Source: Pezizomycotina sp. ARF18 (Eukaryota > Ascomycota). Taken from it: 24,803 nt of DNA. A program made the position numbers and the translations under genes. Under the pieces are notes generated by a model, which searched no databases, was not told where the DNA came from, and worked only from the letters and a program-made list of their open reading frames with translations. Below, one piece after another: positions 20,261 to 24,803 of the stretch (positions are counted from its first letter, which is position 1; the number at the start of each line of letters is the position of its first letter). The stretch lies in the NCBI GenBank assembly GCA_002224055.1, contig AZLU01000372.1, positions 1 to 24,803 on the forward strand. The letters are read 5' to 3'.

Positions 20261-22707
20261 CTACCTCCGAGATGTTTTGCCATGCCTCGTTTGCCAGCAA
20301 CTGTATAGGAAAGAAGCGAATTAGTGAGATGGGCTAGACGAAAAGTGATATTACTCATAAAAAAAAAAGAAAAAAAAGAAAACCTTACCAAATGCTTCGG
20401 CATCGATGCGACAGTGTGTCTGTCACTCTCACCCTGTCGAGCCATCCTGTTCATCTTTCTCTGGTGCAACTTAGCAATCTTCTCCGCTTCGTCCTAGCCA
20501 TAGGATCAGTTACGCCATCCTCGCGCCTGTTGCTCTGGGACCTTGCCCTGCTCTTCGCGCGCTCCTTGACGGTCATGCGGCTGATATCCTGCATGGATAC
20601 ACCACCCATCTCAACATCGCCATCAGCACCACGAGAGCGCTTCCGGCCCGAGACCTAGGAGCTGCGGACCTCCCACGGCTTTTTGAGCGCGCTCGTCGAT
20701 ATACGAACGGATCAAGACCGATCTTCGAAAGTGACGCCTCCATTCGGACAGCGGCTTCGGCATCGCCTTGCGGGGAATAACAGCGCGATTTTTTAAGTTG
20801 CTTTCTTCGACCGCGCGCGTTGCGGATAAGCTGCTTCTGCTCCCGGATGAACTCGGCTTAGTCTGATATCGGCTTCCTCATCATCTTCAATGGATTCTTC
20901 CTCATCGTAGAAACCTTCGCTTCGAGTCGCTCATTCCTCTTTCTTCTAGTTCGGCAAGCTTCGATCGATATCCGCATCGACAAATTCGTAGACGTTTCTT
21001 GCCATCGTATATTTCAGGAATCTTGTCGTTCTTCCAGTCGATTATCGAGCATATAATTTTCTATAATTTAAGGGCCGCAAACATTTAGAAAAGATCGTTT
21101 AGAAAAAAAAAAAAGGTTTATCGGGGATAATAATACTTACTCTCAAATTAATATTATAAACCCCGGGACCTCCCTCTTCGCTTCAAGATCCCTTTCAAGT
21201 TTTTTCTCTCCGGGTCATCTTTGTCATATTTTCTTTCCTCTCTTTGACGGCGTCTGGAATAAAGACCTCCCTCTGCATACATCCAATGGTCTCGCGACGT
21301 GTATCCTGTTTAGTACGTTTTCAACTCTGTTCGACTTTCAGCTTTCTGCTCACCTCATCGCAAGTAACCTCTCGCACGCGATATTTCGTACGTCCATGAT
21401 TCCTTCTTCGGTGTGGCAGCCTGAGCTGAAGTATTCAATCTCACTTCCGGGTTTCAGCACGCTCTGCAGGAGAGCTTTGTTTCCTCGTCCAAGTCGTCTG
21501 GTTGACAATATCGATTTTGTTACAACTACAAAAAACGAGCTTGTTGCCAAATAGCGGTTTGATGGAGTGGAAGAGCTGCACTGAGCGGCGATCGCTTATA
21601 GCCACAGTGCTCGCTCAGATCCATGAAATAAAGTATAACGGACTTCAAGGGGCTATCGCCGTGATGGATTGCTCTCGATCGTGTTCATCTCCTCGAGCGG
21701 ATGATCTAGATACCGGGCGTATCTATAGCCTGGAAGCGGAGGTACTTGTAGTCAAAGTGACCAACAAAGAGACTCTTCGTGGTGAAAGCGTACGGCTGTA
21801 CGTCTACATCGGCTCTTGTGATGCTGCGGAGAAGCTACTCTTCCCGACCGTTGGGGTTAGCCGCGATGAGCAGCGTGCGAGTGTTTGTCGATGGCAGGTA
21901 AACGGCCGAGATGCTGCCGGAACCTGTTCCAGGTAGAGAAGGGAGTCCTTCAATCGCTTGGTTATGGTCGCCATTCTTCCCAGGGCGGCCTTTCTTGAGC
22001 TGCTTGCATTGGAAGAGGGATGCATATTTGATGAGGCGCACATAGTCGCGGCACACCTGTTCTATCAAGTGCTTTGCGGTAGATAGCTGACCCAAAGCTA
22101 TTCGAAATGATCGCCGTCATAGAGTGTGTTCAAGAGATCACGGTCTGCTTCGATGCAAAAAGAGGCGACCAATTATAAACAGAAGTCCTAGGCAGAGCTA
22201 TGGTGGGGCTCGAGAAATCACGAAATGGATGAATATCTTGCAGCCGAGGAAATCCATCCAGAATAGCTTGAGAGCTTCTCGCAAACGTTTCCTGAGTGAA
22301 TTTGACCTTTCGGAGGTAGAATGCTGTTTTTTTTTATGATATTCGAGTCAGTAAATATCCAGATACATCTGTGTCATCGCCGACTTGAGCTTATTTTATG
22401 CCAATTTTCATTGCGGTTTGTAAATGGTAAACTCGATGTTGCTTGCATATACTCTGATTACGGCGATCTGAAACCGGCGCGGATGCTGTCGTGTTTTTTC
22501 GTGTCCTTGATAGTCAATTGTCCAAAAACTCTGACGATGATGGACGGCAGGTGATTGCTTTCCAAGTCTGCACAGTCAGAGAGCTCTGTGTAGTTAAGCG
22601 CACCTGGTAGCAGCAATTGAAAACTAACAAAGAGAGAAAAGAAAAGATAAAAAGGCTCGATCTTTGAAATATTTAGACCAAGGGAGCTTTCGTACAGTTT
22701 GAACCAT
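20261..22707 (-). CDS. NOG1: NOG1 nucleolar GTP-binding protein, six exons, frame broken
   Basis: Essential GTPase of pre-60S ribosome assembly in nucleolus and nucleoplasm. Exons fitted: 22696-22707, 22453-22567, 22222-22323, 21141-22144, 20389-21060, 20261-20300. The 12-nt first exon joins in frame to give MVQTTWKAIT, the family start. Then come [29 protein letters not shown] and [14 protein letters not shown], and [20 protein letters not shown]. The GTPase core has the P-loop NPNVGKSSF (about 21840-21860), [19 protein letters not shown], the G3 box AIDTPGI (about 21715) and the G4 box NKID (about 21515), followed by [16 protein letters not shown] and [14 protein letters not shown]. The C-terminal tail includes [36 protein letters not shown] and [13 protein letters not shown], with the final GKRGMGKTSRR read after adding one G at 20280. 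The length is about 650 residues, as expected. Many 1-nt contractions and one apparent insertion (at the P-loop) interrupt the frame. Confidence 0.93.
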
Positions 22708-23685
22708 TTTGACGATGTGTAGAGGGGATGGGGGGGATTCGTAGCGGCTGTCGATTGATTCACTACTTATCTATCGCGGGATGTTTAAAAGATCCAGAAA
22801 AAAAAATTTTTTTTTTTGAACGCCTAGTTTTTTTTAGGACCACTTTAGAGATTTTAATTTTAATATTTAAAAAAAAAAAAATAATAATAAATAATATAAT
22901 AAAATTTTTTGTGAATTTTCAGTATTTTTCGGTAAAGACTAGGCAAGGTCTGTCAGACTCAAAGAGTCAAAAGTTATTTTTTTCTTCCTGTCTCATAACC
23001 AAACCTTTACTAACGTGGCTGCTAGCCTGCTACACAGAAAAAAAAAAAAAAAAAAAAAAAAGGTGGTCGTACGAGACAAAAGCGAGAGCTTTGTTGCACA
23101 GACTGCTTCCCTACTAGCAACCTATTGCTGGGAGGTGAAGGTTCCATTTTTTTCTTGACAAGCTGCTCGACAGAAAGATCCTAATAAAATTTGTACTTTT
23201 TTTTTTTTTGGGCATAGAAGGTACTTTTTTGCTCCTCCTGGTCAGGTTTTGAAATAACTTCATTTAAGATTTAGGGTTTTTGTGTCAAGCAATTTTTGCA
23301 CTCTCGCATTGCTTTTTGGAACACCAACTGTTCGTACAGTTTGATCAATGTTAGTACTCTGGTTATAATTATCACCGTGCTGTTGTTAATTCCTAATAGT
23401 AATAGCAACAACAACAACAACACAATAATAATATATAATTTTACTTGCTTTATAAACGTAAGTAATTGATAATAGGAATTGTACTATGGAAGAATAATAT
23501 AAATATATTACTCGGAGATCTTTCCGTAACACAATTGGAAATATGTATAAAAAGTATTATTATTAAAGTAAGTATTTAAAGTAAGAAAACCTCTGCTACA
23601 GCTCTTTTTTTTGTTTGAGAGTTGAGAATATTGGTTTGGATTTTTGGTGTGAAAAAAGAAAAAACTTGTTAGATATCTAAAAGGA
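22708..23685. promoter_or_regulatory. NOG1 upstream region and AT-rich spacer
   Basis: Holds the NOG1 promoter next to 22707. An A9/T11 palindrome at 22798-22817 lies 90 bp upstream of the NOG1 start. Further out are an A24 tract at 23038-23061, A/T-only DNA at 22850-22920 and a (CAA)n run at about 23403-23417. No gene is supportable here. Confidence 0.5.
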
Positions 23686-23686
23686 A

Positions 23687-24114
23687 AAAAAAAACTCGAA
23701 CTATTTCTTCTTTACGTCTATAGACAGCAATAAGACTAATTTTTACGACCAGGACTCTCGCCGTCACTACAAGTCAGTCAGTACACTCTTAGAGAGAAGA
23801 GGGACCAAAAGAACTAAGGAAAAAAAAAAAAAAAAAAAAAAAAGCGATACAGACATACGCAACTTGGAAGCACGACAGAGAACCGCTGAACTTCTCAAGG
23901 AGGAAACATAAACCCAGCAATAGTGGTGAGAAAAAGTCGCAGCGTTTTGTTTCAACTTTCTTCACGCAACGACAAACGCCAACATCGCTTATTCTAAAGC
24001 AGCAAAAACACTCTTCCTCGCAGCGAGGTATCGATGATCTTCCGACCGTAAACTCCAAAAGGCTCTCGGAAGCTGACAATATCCGAAGTAAAAGCGATAG
24101 GCCGGGGGCCTAAA
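23687..24114 (+). CDS. Probable plus-strand coding segment of an unidentified, hydrophilic protein
   Basis: A frame is open from about 23687 to 23911 and contains FYDQDSRRHYKSVSTLLERR, eight lysines encoded by an A24 tract (23820-23843), and IRNLEARQRTAELLKEE. After a one-base shift near 23905 a second frame stays open to 24113 with KPSNSGEKKSQRFVSTFF and RLSEADNIRSKSDRPGA. Codons around 23745-23790 favour C or G at the third position, unlike surrounding DNA. A plausible intron acceptor (pyrimidine tract then TATAG) lies at about 23722. Another coding-looking piece, GPPSQVETSSRLSPRRNRSA, follows at about 24190-24290. No start codon or family could be assigned, and the opposite strand has only poly-Phe frames. 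It may be an internal part of a gene for a disordered basic protein, or chance. Confidence 0.35.
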
Positions 24115-24803
24115 TTAGCGCTTCATTTAACCCGATTTACCTTACGGCCGTGCCGCTAGTGCCGCTGAGTTATTCCACGTAAGCGAAACGGCTGGGACCA
24201 CCGAGCCAAGTTGAAACATCAAGTCGACTCTCACCTCGAAGGAACCGGTCCGCAAACCAAACCGTACCGGAGGCAGGCAGACAAAATCACCAAGACTAAG
24301 ACCACCTATGATTGCTTGAGGAGGCGCGTGCCGCCTGTCTGCAACTTTTAATTCCATCGATTCATGTTTGTAGAGAATTAAATGCGGTCCGAATCCGAGA
24401 AAATATATGCGGTCATACGGAGTTGAAGGAAGAAGATCAAGAGAATAACATTAGCGTACCGTTCTAAAGTCTGGGTTAAAGAACAAGTGTTCCTAACTGG
24501 ATTTAAATCTTAAAGTGATAAATAGCGAAATCACAAACTACTGGGTCCGAATTCCTCGATTTCTTTCTTTGCAATAATTTAATGCTGTATCTTAAATAAG
24601 GCAGTCTAAGCTAGTCGTAGAGACTCTCACAAGGAGAGAGTCTGGGCATGAGCGAGTAAAAAGGCAATAATAATATCCATCCTTCCCTTCCGCTTTTATA
24701 TATGTATCAAAGCAATTGCATTAGCCAACAACAAAATCTATTACTCCTATATCATCAAACACACCCGCAAGCACAACTACACTAGCCAATGACAAAACTG
24801 TTC
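24115..24803. promoter_or_regulatory. Right-edge region; promoter-like sequence before a gene beyond the window
   Basis: The first 250 bp may continue the coding segment to the left. From about 24370 the DNA is AT-rich and non-coding. The last 110 bp run from a pyrimidine stretch, through a TATA-like TTTTATATATG at 24694-24704, to a C/A-rich leader with GCCAAC and GCCAAT elements. This resembles the promoter and 5' UTR of a well-expressed fungal gene on the plus strand whose start codon would lie outside the window. Confidence 0.35.
24621..24643. repeat. Perfect 8-bp inverted repeat
   Basis: AGACTCTC, 7-nt spacer ACAAGGA, GAGAGTCT. It lies upstream of the TATA-like element at 24694. It could be a protein-binding dyad or a hairpin; nothing decides between them. 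Confidence 0.5.

Noticed and set aside
20392-20658. Plus-strand open frame of 88 codons
   Set aside because: It is antisense to the NOG1 C-terminal segment [14 protein letters not shown], which is unmistakable on the minus strand.
21502-21936. Plus-strand open frame of 144 codons
   Set aside because: It is antisense to the NOG1 GTPase core, which carries the G1, G3 and G4 boxes on the minus strand.

Overview
The window looks like nuclear DNA of a filamentous ascomycete (Pezizomycotina). The evidence is short GT-AG introns with CTAAC/CTAAT-like branch sites, a fungal Zn2Cys6 regulator, and fungal-type versions of four housekeeping proteins. Intergenic DNA is AT-rich and crowded with long A/T homopolymers and microsatellites. 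No tRNA, rRNA, CRISPR array, prophage or recognisable transposon was found. The class or genus cannot be named from the sequence alone.

Layout: (1) 0.2-2.2 kb, minus strand: a Zn2Cys6 transcription factor gene, with an acidic C-terminal exon further left that may belong to it. (2) 2.2-11.0 kb: about 8.8 kb with no gene I can defend, full of poly(A), CT, GA and TA tracts plus a few short coding-looking islands. (3) 11.0-12.7 kb, plus: RRP8-type rRNA methyltransferase. (4) 13.0-13.7 kb, minus: orotate phosphoribosyltransferase (URA5), convergent with RRP8. (5) 14.9-17.3 kb, plus: methylenetetrahydrofolate reductase (MET13 type) in six exons, divergent from URA5. (6) 18.7-19.6 kb, minus: an unrecognised three-exon gene with a mitochondrial-type N-terminus; a diverged tandem repeat lies just beyond its 3' end. 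(7) 20.3-22.7 kb, minus: NOG1, a 60S-assembly GTPase, in six exons. (8) 22.7-24.8 kb: AT-rich DNA, a probable but unidentified plus-strand coding segment at 23.7-24.3 kb, and promoter-like sequence at the right edge.

The genes do not form a pathway cluster. RRP8 and NOG1 both serve large-subunit ribosome assembly, URA5 makes UMP, and MET13 makes the methyl donor for methionine. This is ordinary core-genome content.

The most striking feature is that every conserved gene is broken repeatedly by 1-nt frame changes. Nearly all can be explained as loss of one base from a short run of identical bases (for example CCC to CC, GGG to GG), while the encoded residues stay family-like. This fits uncorrected long-read consensus error much better than real pseudogenes, so gene boundaries below follow homology across frames. 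I found no convincing new biological system; the most useful leads are the unidentified mitochondrial-type gene, the hidden coding segment near 24 kb, the damaged zinc cluster and the strand-biased poly(A) tracts.
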